From Acholeplasma sp. (GTDB lineage: Bacteria > Bacillota_I > Bacilli_A > Acholeplasmatales > UBA5453): a stretch of DNA of 47,743 nucleotides. Made by a program: the position numbers and the translations under genes. Below, in pieces: positions 34,660 through 43,725 of this stretch. The stretch covers positions 1 to 47,743 of the forward strand of contig DUNK01000038.1 of NCBI GenBank assembly GCA_012839355.1, read 5' to 3'. Each line of letters starts with the position of its first letter. The first letter of the stretch is position 1. The notes below the pieces were generated by a model. It made no database searches and was not told where the DNA came from. It saw only the letters and a list, made by a program, of their open reading frames with translations.

Positions 34660-36978
34660 TTATAAGTATGGATCTGTTGTTATTGACAACATAAACGAAT
34701 CGTACACATTTGCATTATCTCTTGCTCTTAATGTAATTAATACATCCCATGATTCAAGACCTTTAATTGTTGCTCCATTAGCTTCAATTACTGGCGTATT
34801 TGAGTAGCGCCAACTAACTGTATTATCACTTAATTCCCTTGGATAAATTACATACTCAATTGTATACTCAACACCAACTTCTATCTCATCTATTTTATTA
34901 GTGATTTCAATTTTAACCGGAACTCTTGGATTATAATCTTCTTCAGTTAATACATCTTCACTATTGGCATAGAAAGCCGCCAGCTCACTATTATTAACAT
35001 TTTCAAATTTATTAATATCGATTGTTTCTCCCCAATAGTTTAAGTTCAAATCTAAACCATGATTTTCAACTGTTATTAAGGCCGTTTCATAACCACTTAA
35101 CTTATTAAATCTTAAAACCTTTCTAATATCAGCAACATTATTTCCTTGACCTAAATTAATATCTAAACCTACTTCAATATTACTAATTTCATTCCACATT
35201 ACATCAATAATTGTTGCTGCATCAAAGTTTTCAGTTGATGATATTTTAATTCCTAAATTCCCACCATCAATGATATTTCCTTTTATGTAGTTGCTTCCTT
35301 TTTTAAGCCCTGTAATTACAATCGCTTGATTAATATTTCCAATGATTTCATTATAATTAACATGCGCATTAGAAACGCCCTCTAACTTAATAATTGTACT
35401 AGCATTAATTTCTGTAAATTTATTATTGATTACCTTAACATTATCAGTGTTACTTGTATTGGATACAGTTCCACCTTTAATTGTAAAACCATCAATTGTA
35501 ACATTACTACTAGCAATTACAACACTAGTATTAAGCGTTACTTCGCCTTGCGCTCTTAAATTAATTCCTCTATCAATTACTACTGGACTATTGTAGCTAC
35601 CAGGATAGACAAGAATTTCAGTATTATTTACAGACTCAGCAATCGCTTCATCAATATTATTAAACAAGTTCACTCCATATTCTAATGTGAAATCTAAATA
35701 TGTAATTGAATCTCCTTCGCCTTTAGTGCTATCTACAGCCATAATACTTGAAACTGTTATGTAAATTACTCTCGTAAGTTCTTGGTTGCTAAGTGAAGTA
35801 ATTTTTATACCTGCACTACCAGGACCAACTGCCGTTACTAAACCAGTATTTAAATCTACACTTGCAACCATCGGATTTAATGATTGATAAAAAGCAGTAG
35901 GATCTGCATATACTGGATTTAAAGTTAAAGATAATTGTTGCGTTTGTCCTAGTAACATTTTTTCACTGCCTACAATTGTAAAATCCACTGGTTCTGTTAC
36001 CACATTAACAATGTACTCTTCAGTAATGCTTTCATCATTTTTATTAGTAATTGTTATCACAACTTGGCCTGGACTTACCGCTATAACAAGCCCACTATCA
36101 CTAACTGTCGCAATGTTTTCATCAGCACTTTCATATGATGCGTTAGCAACTAAATCAGGAACTTGATGTTGATCTCCAGCATCTAAATGCACTTCAGTAA
36201 CTAATCCTTCTAATTGCGTAACTGTTACTTCTACTTCTTTATAATTAGTTGCATTAACTTTAGATACAACTTTAACTACTGCAGTACCTTTGTTGATGCC
36301 CGTTAATTTACCTTCGTTAGAAACCGTAACAATATTTTCGTTTGAAGAAACATAAGATACACCTAAATGAATATTTGTTTCTACATTTAACTGTAGCGTT
36401 GATTCTCTGCTAAGTGTTACACTCTCATCTACTGTAATTGTCGTTCCTTCTGTAACCGTTACTGTTACTACTCCTTTAATTCTTTCATTTTCTTTTGATG
36501 TTACTGTAACATCAACGGTTCCACCACCAACAGCTGTAATGTTGCCATTAGCATCAACCGTTACGATATTTGTATCAGCAGAACTAAAGTTTACGCCTGT
36601 ATCAAAACTCTTAACAACATTTAAAAGACTACTTTCTCCTACCATTAAAGTTAGTTCGCTTGGAACTGTTATAGTCTCGCCTTGTTCAATGCGTACTGTA
36701 ATAGTCATAGTAACATTCTTATCGCTTTTAGATACTATTTTTAAAAAACTTTGTCCTTTTTCATGACCTATGATAACTCCATTTTCATCAATAGTAAACA
36801 TCGTCTCGTTAAACGACTCAAATAGCAATCCTTTTTTATCATTAGTTTCAAAGTTTAGATGAAAAGGTTCGTTCGTATATACAGTTATAGATTCATCAAC
36901 CGTAATCTTAATTTTCGTCTTACAACCAACTAAAAGAATCGCTCCAATCATTAATATTAAATAAGTTAATTTTCTCAT
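34660..36978 (-). CDS. Lipoprotein with Ig-like (Big_2) array and right-handed beta-helix; 5' part of split amidase gene
   Basis: 772 aa. Lipobox LLVGC after a short basic signal (MRKLTYLILMIGAILLVGC). About five Big_2 repeats of roughly 80 residues (recurrent 'VSSADTNIVTVDANGNITAVGGGTV' pattern; I count units to about residue 415), then a beta-helix of short repeats (residues about 440-640: NNTEILVYPGSYNSPVVI, VTIDGFTIKGG, VKVINNKFTEI) like pectate-lyase or DUF1565 folds, then one more Ig-like unit ending DPYL and TAA. Start at ATG 36978 with GGTGAT 4 bases upstream; GTG 36987 is unsupported. Probably a wall-binding, surface-anchored stalk for the amidase domain that follows in frame. Confidence 0.85.
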   Translation of the reverse strand: MRKLTYLILMIGAILLVGCKTKIKITVDESITVYTNEPFHLNFETNDKKGLLFESFNETMFTIDENGVIIGHEKGQSFLKIVSKSDKNVTMTITVRIEQGETITVPSELTLMVGESSLLNVVKSFDTGVNFSSADTNIVTVDANGNITAVGGGTVDVTVTSKENERIKGVVTVTVTEGTTITVDESVTLSRESTLQLNVETNIHLGVSYVSSNENIVTVSNEGKLTGINKGTAVVKVVSKVNATNYKEVEVTVTQLEGLVTEVHLDAGDQHQVPDLVANASYESADENIATVSDSGLVIAVSPGQVVITITNKNDESITEEYIVNVVTEPVDFTIVGSEKMLLGQTQQLSLTLNPVYADPTAFYQSLNPMVASVDLNTGLVTAVGPGSAGIKITSLSNQELTRVIYITVSSIMAVDSTKGEGDSITYLDFTLEYGVNLFNNIDEAIAESVNNTEILVYPGSYNSPVVIDRGINLRAQGEVTLNTSVVIASSNVTIDGFTIKGGTVSNTSNTDNVKVINNKFTEINASTIIKLEGVSNAHVNYNEIIGNINQAIVITGLKKGSNYIKGNIIDGGNLGIKISSTENFDAATIIDVMWNEISNIEVGLDINLGQGNNVADIRKVLRFNKLSGYETALITVENHGLDLNLNYWGETIDINKFENVNNSELAAFYANSEDVLTEEDYNPRVPVKIEITNKIDEIEVGVEYTIEYVIYPRELSDNTVSWRYSNTPVIEANGATIKGLESWDVLITLRARDNANVYDSFMLSITTDPYL

Positions 36979-36999
36979 GCTTATCACCCTTTTATAACA

Positions 37000-38589
37000 C
37001 TATTTTCTATTAGCAGATTGACCATATTTTTTAAGTCCTTCTATTAAATTTGAAACCCCTGGTGTGAACACTGAAACTTCAATCGTTTCAATTGAAGATT
37101 GTTTATAAGATGCAAAATCACCAAAGGCTTGTATCTCAAGTTCATAAGTTCCATAATCAAAATCAAACTGATAAGAGTTTGTTGTTGTTCTATACTTTTC
37201 TCTACCATTAACTCTAATCGTATAATATTCAGCGTTAGGAACTGCATCAAATTTTAACATTTTATCTTCGCCAAAATAAAAGTGACTAGGCTTAGTTAAT
37301 ATTTCTCTTGTATCTGGATATGGTGAAGGTGGCAATTGTGCTTCTAAGTTTCCATATAAGAAGAACATACCATTAGCAACGCTTCTTAAACTAAGCGGAT
37401 TATCAGATGGTCTATTCATTGTGTCATAATAGTCAGTTTCAGGGTTATAAAATAACATCGTAGAAGATCCACCACCATCAACATTTATTGCAGTTTCTGC
37501 ACCGAAATAAAGCATTAAATAACTAAGTTGTTCATAATCCATTCCTGGTATGTTTTCTAACTTAAACCTACCATCAATTGTTACAAAGAAAACTGTCCCA
37601 TCAGCTTTTACACCAACAGCTGTACGAGGGTGAACATCCGTGTTATCTGAAACAACTCTCTCTCCATTAACTACTAACATTTGTCCGCCTGCACAACCCG
37701 ATCTAATTCCTTCATGAATTCCACCTAAAACATTATGAACGATTACTGTTTCTTCTTCTGTAATTAATCCTTCACTAAATATATCTTCACCCATTAAAAG
37801 AAAATCACCGCGTTCTAATGTAACATCTTCTGTAGTAATGTAGTTAAGTGTTCCTTCAGCAAAATATCTACCTACACTACCTTGTGTAGTTTTAACATCT
37901 ATTCCTTTAAATACCATCTTTGGCTCAGGACTAGAAATAGTATCAGTGTGATTCCAGAAAAATGCTGTAACTTCGCCTTCTTCCGGTAAACGGTTAAAGC
38001 CTGCAACATTAATTTCTTTTTGTTTTTTAGAACCAGCATTATCTAAAACTATTACTTGATAGCCTTTATATTCTGGTGGTCCAATTGTTACGCTTCCATC
38101 ATCGTGAAAACCAATCAAAGGTCTAGAATGATCCCCTTCATGAATAGTTCTATATTCAATAATATGTGAACCAATCGTCATACCTAAATAGTTAGGGTCC
38201 TCATGTCTAATGATGTAAAAGTCGCCATTCACCGCTGATACTACTTTTGCTTGGTATTGGAATCTTTGATTTATCACAAATGTTTGACCACGAATGTGAC
38301 CCATTCCAAAACCGTGAGGAATATAATTATCTCCTACTACTGCAAATAAATTTTCATCAGTAAGAATATTAGCAGCGGTATAGTTAATTTGTTGTTTAAC
38401 TATTCTTGTTCCTGTTCTAACTGAACCTGTTATTCTTCGGTGTTCTACTCCATGTAAAACCTTAGAAACATCAGTATCAATTATTAACTCAAAATACTCT
38501 GGCTCTTGTGCTCTAATACTTAATGGAAAGATTAAGGCTACAACAAAAAGAGCCACTAAACAAAACTTTTTAAAGTAGTTTTTAAGCAT
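37000..38589 (-). CDS. Secreted phosphodiester glycosidase (NAGPA domain)
   Basis: 529 aa with a signal peptide (LVALFVVALIFPLSIRAQ). The NAGPA domain covers about residues 230-420: GCAGGQMLVVNGERV, HPRTAVGVKADGTVFFVTIDG and the hallmark INVDGGGSSTM. The family removes alpha-GlcNAc from GlcNAc-1-phosphate diesters. A fibronectin/Ig-like C-terminal part follows (VPNAEYYTIRVNGREKYRTT). In a murein-degrading cluster a likely target is the GlcNAc-1-P-6-MurNAc linkage of wall teichoic acid (inference). Well-placed GGAGG start; overlaps the upstream lipoprotein gene by 8 bp. Confidence 0.88.
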   Translation of the reverse strand: MLKNYFKKFCLVALFVVALIFPLSIRAQEPEYFELIIDTDVSKVLHGVEHRRITGSVRTGTRIVKQQINYTAANILTDENLFAVVGDNYIPHGFGMGHIRGQTFVINQRFQYQAKVVSAVNGDFYIIRHEDPNYLGMTIGSHIIEYRTIHEGDHSRPLIGFHDDGSVTIGPPEYKGYQVIVLDNAGSKKQKEINVAGFNRLPEEGEVTAFFWNHTDTISSPEPKMVFKGIDVKTTQGSVGRYFAEGTLNYITTEDVTLERGDFLLMGEDIFSEGLITEEETVIVHNVLGGIHEGIRSGCAGGQMLVVNGERVVSDNTDVHPRTAVGVKADGTVFFVTIDGRFKLENIPGMDYEQLSYLMLYFGAETAINVDGGGSSTMLFYNPETDYYDTMNRPSDNPLSLRSVANGMFFLYGNLEAQLPPSPYPDTREILTKPSHFYFGEDKMLKFDAVPNAEYYTIRVNGREKYRTTTNSYQFDFDYGTYELEIQAFGDFASYKQSSIETIEVSVFTPGVSNLIEGLKKYGQSANRK

Positions 38590-39904
38590 GTTCTGGCACC
38601 TCCACTACTGTACTTGATATATCTTTAATTGTTATCGTAATACTAAACACGTAATCTTCATAAACAAATATAAACTCCATTTTATCAATATAACCCTCTT
38701 TAACTGATAATTGGAAATTTAGTACTACGCCATCCTCAGTAAATAAACTAATAAAATCATCTAGTAGATTCGCATACTTTGGATCTGCTGCATTTAATGA
38801 GTATTTTTTACTAGCATCATTGTATGAAAACGCATCAAACGTGAAGTTTTCATATAAGACATAACCATCACTTCCGCTTGTAGTTGTTGTTTCTCTTACA
38901 AAACCATCAGTTGTTTTTCTATAAACATACTGATTGCCATCAACAACCTCATAATACTCTTCTATAGTACCTGATTGTATTTTTGTCACATTGTCGTTGA
39001 ACATTAACAATATCGTGTAGTAATAGTTAATATTTTCAAAGTTCTCATTAACATAAAACTCAAGCGTATAATTAGTTAAGTTTAATGTATTGTTGACCGC
39101 CTCAGTGAAATTTATTTCTTCAGGGGCTCTGTTATCAACTATTGTAACTGTTACTATTTCATAAGCGTTCGGGTTTAATTTAGACGCTACTTTTACATTA
39201 ACTATCCCTTCAACCAACGCTTCCATATTACCTTCGGCATCAACCGTTAACTTTTCGCTATCTAATGATGTAAAAGTAACTCCTGTTGAATCATCAGTTG
39301 CAACCGTTAGTTTTTGTGTTGAGAAAAGATCCATTGTTAAAGTTTTAACAACATTAATATCATAAAGAATCTCATTTATACCTAAAACCCTAACACTAAC
39401 TGTTTTAACGAGTTTATAATTTGTCTTTGATTTAATTACAACATTAGCTGTTCCTGCCTCAAGCGCAGTAATTACGCCAGCATCATTAATTTTTAAAATA
39501 GACTCATCAGAAGACTCAAAAGTCACTCCGTTTTCATCATTAGTTTGGTAAACTAAATTATGCTCGCTATTAACATTAATTTCTAGTTGTTCAGCAGCAT
39601 TAATTGTAATTTTTTCGCCAGTAACTACTACATATAATGACCACTCTTTCTTCTTGTGTTTAACTGTAATAGTGCTTAAACCTGGCCCAACTCCTACATA
39701 AACTCCATTTTCATCAACTAAAACTACATCTTCGTTTAAACTTTCAAAAATAAGTTTTTCAGGTCCAACTCCTTTGAAAAGAACTTCTTGTTCTTCGCCA
39801 ACAGTGATATTGAATGTACCTTCTTCAACACTTACTTTGTTAGTACAAGCCGCTAAAACAAAGATTGCTAAAAATAAGACTAAAAAACTAAACACTCTTT
39901 TTAT
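38582..39904 (-). CDS. Ig-like (Big_2) surface lipoprotein of unknown function, probable ATA start
   Basis: About 440 aa. Lipobox VLAAC is followed by three Big_2-like repeats (residues about 27-95, 98-175, 180-255) and a C-terminal beta-rich domain (about 270-430: NLTNYTLEFYVNENFENI, KMEFIFVYEDYVFSITITI) that resembles LolA/LprG-like folds; unconfirmed. GGAGG (39914-39918) lies 9 bases before ATA (39902-39904), giving MKRVFSFLVLFLAIFVLAAC, a textbook signal; the GTG at 39895 would be 18 bases from the site and lose the Lys-Arg. It sits between the serine hydrolase and NAGPA genes. Confidence 0.75.
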   Translation of the reverse strand: MKRVFSFLVLFLAIFVLAACTNKVSVEEGTFNITVGEEQEVLFKGVGPEKLIFESLNEDVVLVDENGVYVGVGPGLSTITVKHKKKEWSLYVVVTGEKITINAAEQLEINVNSEHNLVYQTNDENGVTFESSDESILKINDAGVITALEAGTANVVIKSKTNYKLVKTVSVRVLGINEILYDINVVKTLTMDLFSTQKLTVATDDSTGVTFTSLDSEKLTVDAEGNMEALVEGIVNVKVASKLNPNAYEIVTVTIVDNRAPEEINFTEAVNNTLNLTNYTLEFYVNENFENINYYYTILLMFNDNVTKIQSGTIEEYYEVVDGNQYVYRKTTDGFVRETTTTSGSDGYVLYENFTFDAFSYNDASKKYSLNAADPKYANLLDDFISLFTEDGVVLNFQLSVKEGYIDKMEFIFVYEDYVFSITITIKDISSTVVEVPEHA

Positions 39905-39920
39905 ACTATTTTTCCTCCAT

Positions 39921-40916
39921 TTAAGTCAAATACTCTCTTATTCTATTTCGATAAGGAAAAACATTATTGTTTGCCCTTTTTGGATGAACACCATTTGTTA
40001 ATAAAACAAAACCTTTATTTATGTTTAAATCAATCCACATGTTACAGCCCGTAAAACCCGTATGCATAATAACTTTATCAATATCGTCTACTGGTTTATC
40101 CCAACCTAAACTGCGGTTAGTTAATCCGTATCTGCCTTCTTTTAGGATTCTTGATTTAAACATTTCTTTAACTGTTTCATCTTTTAAAACAAACTCCTGT
40201 TTTAAGATGCTTTGAATAAATTTCGCTATATCTTTAGCGGTTGAAAAAAGCCCTGCGTGTCCCGCTAAACCGCCCATCGCAAAAGATTTTTCATCGTGCA
40301 CTCTGCCGACTAAATAGCCATTATAAACATCATCTTCACGCTTTTCAGTCGGAGCTGCTCTTAAAACATCTGGCCTGTAACTAGAATCTTTCATGTTTAA
40401 CTTGCTAAAGATTACTTTTTCTGCAGCTTCGTTAATTGGCATTCCATAAAGTTTCTCGACTATTAGTCCTAGCAATATATAACCAATATCAGAATAAACT
40501 ACCTTTTCTCCCTTTTCATAAATCAAATCAAACTCATAAACTTTATTGATTACTTCTTCTCTGTTTTTAAGAGTAGCCGCTTTGGGAATATCAGCAGGTA
40601 ATCCTGAACTATGTATTAATAAATCGTATATTACTACATCGCGATGCTTAAACCTCGGTAGAATATCACTAATTTTGGCATCTAAAGAAAGCTTTCCTTG
40701 TTCAATTAAATTCATTATCAATGTTGTTGTAGAAATGACCTTAGTTAAAGAGGCTACGTCATATATTTCTTCCCCATTATTTTTTACCAATGGCTCATAT
40801 GATTTGTAACCTACATAACCACACTTTATTTCATCCTTAGTAACAACACAATATTGTCCGCCAGGAAAAGCTTTTTCTTTAACGCCTTCTAAAAGAATCT
40901 CTTTTATTTTATCCAT
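39921..40916 (-). CDS. Beta-lactamase-family serine hydrolase (AmiE/YbbE-like)
   Basis: 331 aa of the class C beta-lactamase/D-peptidase/esterase superfamily. SxxK motif SLTK near residue 56 (VASLTKVIS), Tyr motif YSDIGY, and HTG (HTGFTG) in place of KTG. No signal peptide, so cytosolic. In Bacillus subtilis the murQ operon encodes a member of the same superfamily, YbbE, annotated AmiE, that frees peptide from MurNAc. The shared context suggests the same role on imported muropeptides, though substrate cannot be read from sequence. The ATG overlaps the upstream stop (TAATG). Confidence 0.82.
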   Translation of the reverse strand: MDKIKEILLEGVKEKAFPGGQYCVVTKDEIKCGYVGYKSYEPLVKNNGEEIYDVASLTKVISTTTLIMNLIEQGKLSLDAKISDILPRFKHRDVVIYDLLIHSSGLPADIPKAATLKNREEVINKVYEFDLIYEKGEKVVYSDIGYILLGLIVEKLYGMPINEAAEKVIFSKLNMKDSSYRPDVLRAAPTEKREDDVYNGYLVGRVHDEKSFAMGGLAGHAGLFSTAKDIAKFIQSILKQEFVLKDETVKEMFKSRILKEGRYGLTNRSLGWDKPVDDIDKVIMHTGFTGCNMWIDLNINKGFVLLTNGVHPKRANNNVFPYRNRIREYLT

Positions 40917-43720
40917 TATTTTCTTTTCTTAACCAATACTAAAATTGTTAAACCACCAACCAAACTTACTCCTAAGATGATGCTACCAACGATAATCGCA
41001 ATTTGTCTATAGTTAGATTCTTTTTCGCCTACAACGATATGATTATCTAAACCTTCGTCAACAGCATTAAGATTTGTCAGCATCGCAACAATTTCTTCTC
41101 TAGAACTATTTTCATTATCTAATAATGCTTGTGCCTCGTTGATAAGTTCATTAAGTTCTGCCTTTTTCTCAGGCGTAACATATTGGTAACCTTTTCTTAA
41201 CTCTTCAGGATTTGTGTTTTCACTTGCTTTAACCTTGTCTACGCGTTTTTTAAATTCTGCTAATGCCACTTCTAAATTATCTGTTACAACGCTAATATCT
41301 TCTTCTTCAAATACTGCATTTAATGTTATTGAAGCCGTTACAACAGTGTTAAAATCGTATAAATTATCACCTAAATACCAACCAGTAAATGTATAACCTT
41401 CTTTAGTTGGGTTTGCTGGTTTTGCAACAGGCCCTGCTTCTTCTAATGTTACAGTTTCTGTTCTATCTTCACCATACACAAATGTTACTACAATTTGTGG
41501 GTCTTGTTGACCTTGGAAATAACTATTAAGTAAAGTGGTTTCTACATCTTTTAATTCGTAATAAACTGCATTAATATCAGGAGAAACCGATGTTTCATCA
41601 GCAATAATTGTTTCAGCAGCTGCAATAATATTATCAACTGCCGTTAAAACTGTTTTAGGAGCGAAGTATTGTCCTTTTGGTAATTCACTCGCTTGTTTAC
41701 CTTCAGAATCTTGAATTAGGTTTCTTCTAGTTCTTAACTGATTAACCGCTCCTTGTAATATCGATACAGCTTGATCTCTATTTGGGTCAAATGAACCTTG
41801 ATAAACAGCATCTTTAAATGCATTAAATGCGTTTTGTAAAATAACTTTTTCTTCAACAAATACAGACATCCTAAATCTATTATCAACTACCCCTTCAGCT
41901 TCTTCGATTGCCGCGTTAATCGCTGCTAAAGCAGCTGCAGATGCATATTTTTTACCAAGTATTAAATCATCTGGTTCTAATCCTTCATCAGATTGAACTT
42001 CGTTACTTGTGATATAGTTATTCACTTGAGTAATCAAGTCTCTGATTTCTTGTTTCACCGCAAGTATCTCATCGTTATCTAAAGGAAGAACCTCTACATC
42101 ACTAGCCCATGTAAAATCAACAGGCTTCGTCCAATAATAGTTTTCAAGTCTTTCAATAGTGCTAACAATTTGTGGTATTGCACGATTGAATGTTCTAAAA
42201 CTAAATGTTACATGCCCCGCTACTTCTGCATATTGACTAATATATCTTAACTGTTCAACAAAAATATCTTCATTTGTCCATGGCGTGTTATCTGTATATC
42301 TATAAAATCCCAATCCTACAAGTAAGTCAACGTTTACATCACTAACAACATCTACCCACCAGTCAACCAATACCTCAAACGCTGATGATGTAGCACCAAA
42401 ATCCCAATATAATTGTGGAAGAATATAATCTAACCACTCCTCTTTTACCCATTTTCTTGTATCTGCGAATAAAGAAACATATGATTGCCAACCTGTACTA
42501 TTTGATCCATCCGGGTGTGTAGATTTATTCGCCCATATTCCGCCAGGACTAACTCCAAATTTAACTTTTTTACCATTAGTTATATTAAAATCTTCAACGA
42601 TATCATGAACGTTTTTAATCATCATATCAACATTATTTCTACGCCAATCTGCTAATGTGCTAATGTTTGTTGGGTTGTAGTTAATAAATGTTTGCGCGTC
42701 TTCTGTTGTTGTTACATAGAAATAGTCATCAAAGTGAATTCCATCAACATCTGGATAATTTGTAAGTACTTCTTCAATAACATCGCTTAAATATTGTCTA
42801 ACCTCAGGTCTACCTGGGTCTAAAATAAATGTTGCTGTACCACCAGATGGTGCGTTAGTTTGCTTTAAAACTAAATGCGGATTTTTCTTAGCGAAGTTAT
42901 CTGCATGTAATGTCGCTAACATCTCCGCATGAGTTGTTTCAGCAGGCATATTAGCAATTCTATATGGGTTTAACCATGCATGTAACTCTAAACCGCGCTT
43001 GTGAGCTTCATCAATTGTAAATCTTAAAATATCCCAATCTAAACCTTCACCTTGTGCTCCTTTAATAAACCTTGAATAAGGCGCTAATTCAGATGGATAC
43101 ATTGCATCATTCATTGATCTTATTTGGAAAAAGATTGTGTTCATGTTTAGACTTTGAACTCTATTTAAAATAGAAATAATCTCATTTTTATATTGTTGAT
43201 CATCAACCCATTGATTTAAGTCAATATTAGCAACCGTTGACACCCAAACACCACGTATTTCTTTAGTTCTTTCTGTGTAGATAGGTAATTCAATCGGTAA
43301 ACCAGTATCCTTATGTTTAAGAATTTCATTATTTCTTATTACGTGCGGATATGTTTCAACAACATCAATATCTACCCTAATATTTATAGCTTGTTCTGCA
43401 CCATAAACACCGGCTTTCAAACTTCTATATCTTAATCTATAGTTACCTTTTCTTTGAATTAAGATTGGTTCATTATAAGTAGTCCAACTGCTCGGTGGAA
43501 TACCTTGAAATAATTGATATACAATACTAACTCCAGAAACTGAACCTGTGAACCCTAATTCAATTTCAATCGTTGATGTATATACATCATTTACTGCGTC
43601 ATACTCGCCTGTAATAGTATGAACTGGCGTTGGTGGTTCTCCTTGCGCACTAAGATTACCAACCGCTATTAAAACAAAACTTAATAATATAGTTAATACT
43701 AACAATCTAAATTTCTTCAT
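40916..43720 (-). CDS. Surface-anchored GHL10 (DigH/YngK-like) glycoside hydrolase
   Basis: 934 aa. Signal peptide (LLVLTILLSFVLIAVGNLSAQ), an Ig-like N-terminal region (about 30-140), then a GHL10/DUF187 catalytic barrel (about 150-530): REVRGVW-type start EIRGVWVSTV, FFQIRSMNDAMYPS, LELHAWLNPYR, VDGIHFDDYFY, PQLYWDF. FIVAR-like helical modules (about 590-740), an InlB/Flg_new repeat (KEGYTFTGWYLGDNLYDF) and another helix module follow, then a C-terminal membrane helix with basic tail (VKKRK). E. coli DigH, same family, cuts peptide-free ('denuded') murein glycans, matching the amidase nearby. Confidence 0.88.
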   Translation of the reverse strand: MKKFRLLVLTILLSFVLIAVGNLSAQGEPPTPVHTITGEYDAVNDVYTSTIEIELGFTGSVSGVSIVYQLFQGIPPSSWTTYNEPILIQRKGNYRLRYRSLKAGVYGAEQAINIRVDIDVVETYPHVIRNNEILKHKDTGLPIELPIYTERTKEIRGVWVSTVANIDLNQWVDDQQYKNEIISILNRVQSLNMNTIFFQIRSMNDAMYPSELAPYSRFIKGAQGEGLDWDILRFTIDEAHKRGLELHAWLNPYRIANMPAETTHAEMLATLHADNFAKKNPHLVLKQTNAPSGGTATFILDPGRPEVRQYLSDVIEEVLTNYPDVDGIHFDDYFYVTTTEDAQTFINYNPTNISTLADWRRNNVDMMIKNVHDIVEDFNITNGKKVKFGVSPGGIWANKSTHPDGSNSTGWQSYVSLFADTRKWVKEEWLDYILPQLYWDFGATSSAFEVLVDWWVDVVSDVNVDLLVGLGFYRYTDNTPWTNEDIFVEQLRYISQYAEVAGHVTFSFRTFNRAIPQIVSTIERLENYYWTKPVDFTWASDVEVLPLDNDEILAVKQEIRDLITQVNNYITSNEVQSDEGLEPDDLILGKKYASAAALAAINAAIEEAEGVVDNRFRMSVFVEEKVILQNAFNAFKDAVYQGSFDPNRDQAVSILQGAVNQLRTRRNLIQDSEGKQASELPKGQYFAPKTVLTAVDNIIAAAETIIADETSVSPDINAVYYELKDVETTLLNSYFQGQQDPQIVVTFVYGEDRTETVTLEEAGPVAKPANPTKEGYTFTGWYLGDNLYDFNTVVTASITLNAVFEEEDISVVTDNLEVALAEFKKRVDKVKASENTNPEELRKGYQYVTPEKKAELNELINEAQALLDNENSSREEIVAMLTNLNAVDEGLDNHIVVGEKESNYRQIAIIVGSIILGVSLVGGLTILVLVKKRK

Positions 43721-43725
43721 ATTTT

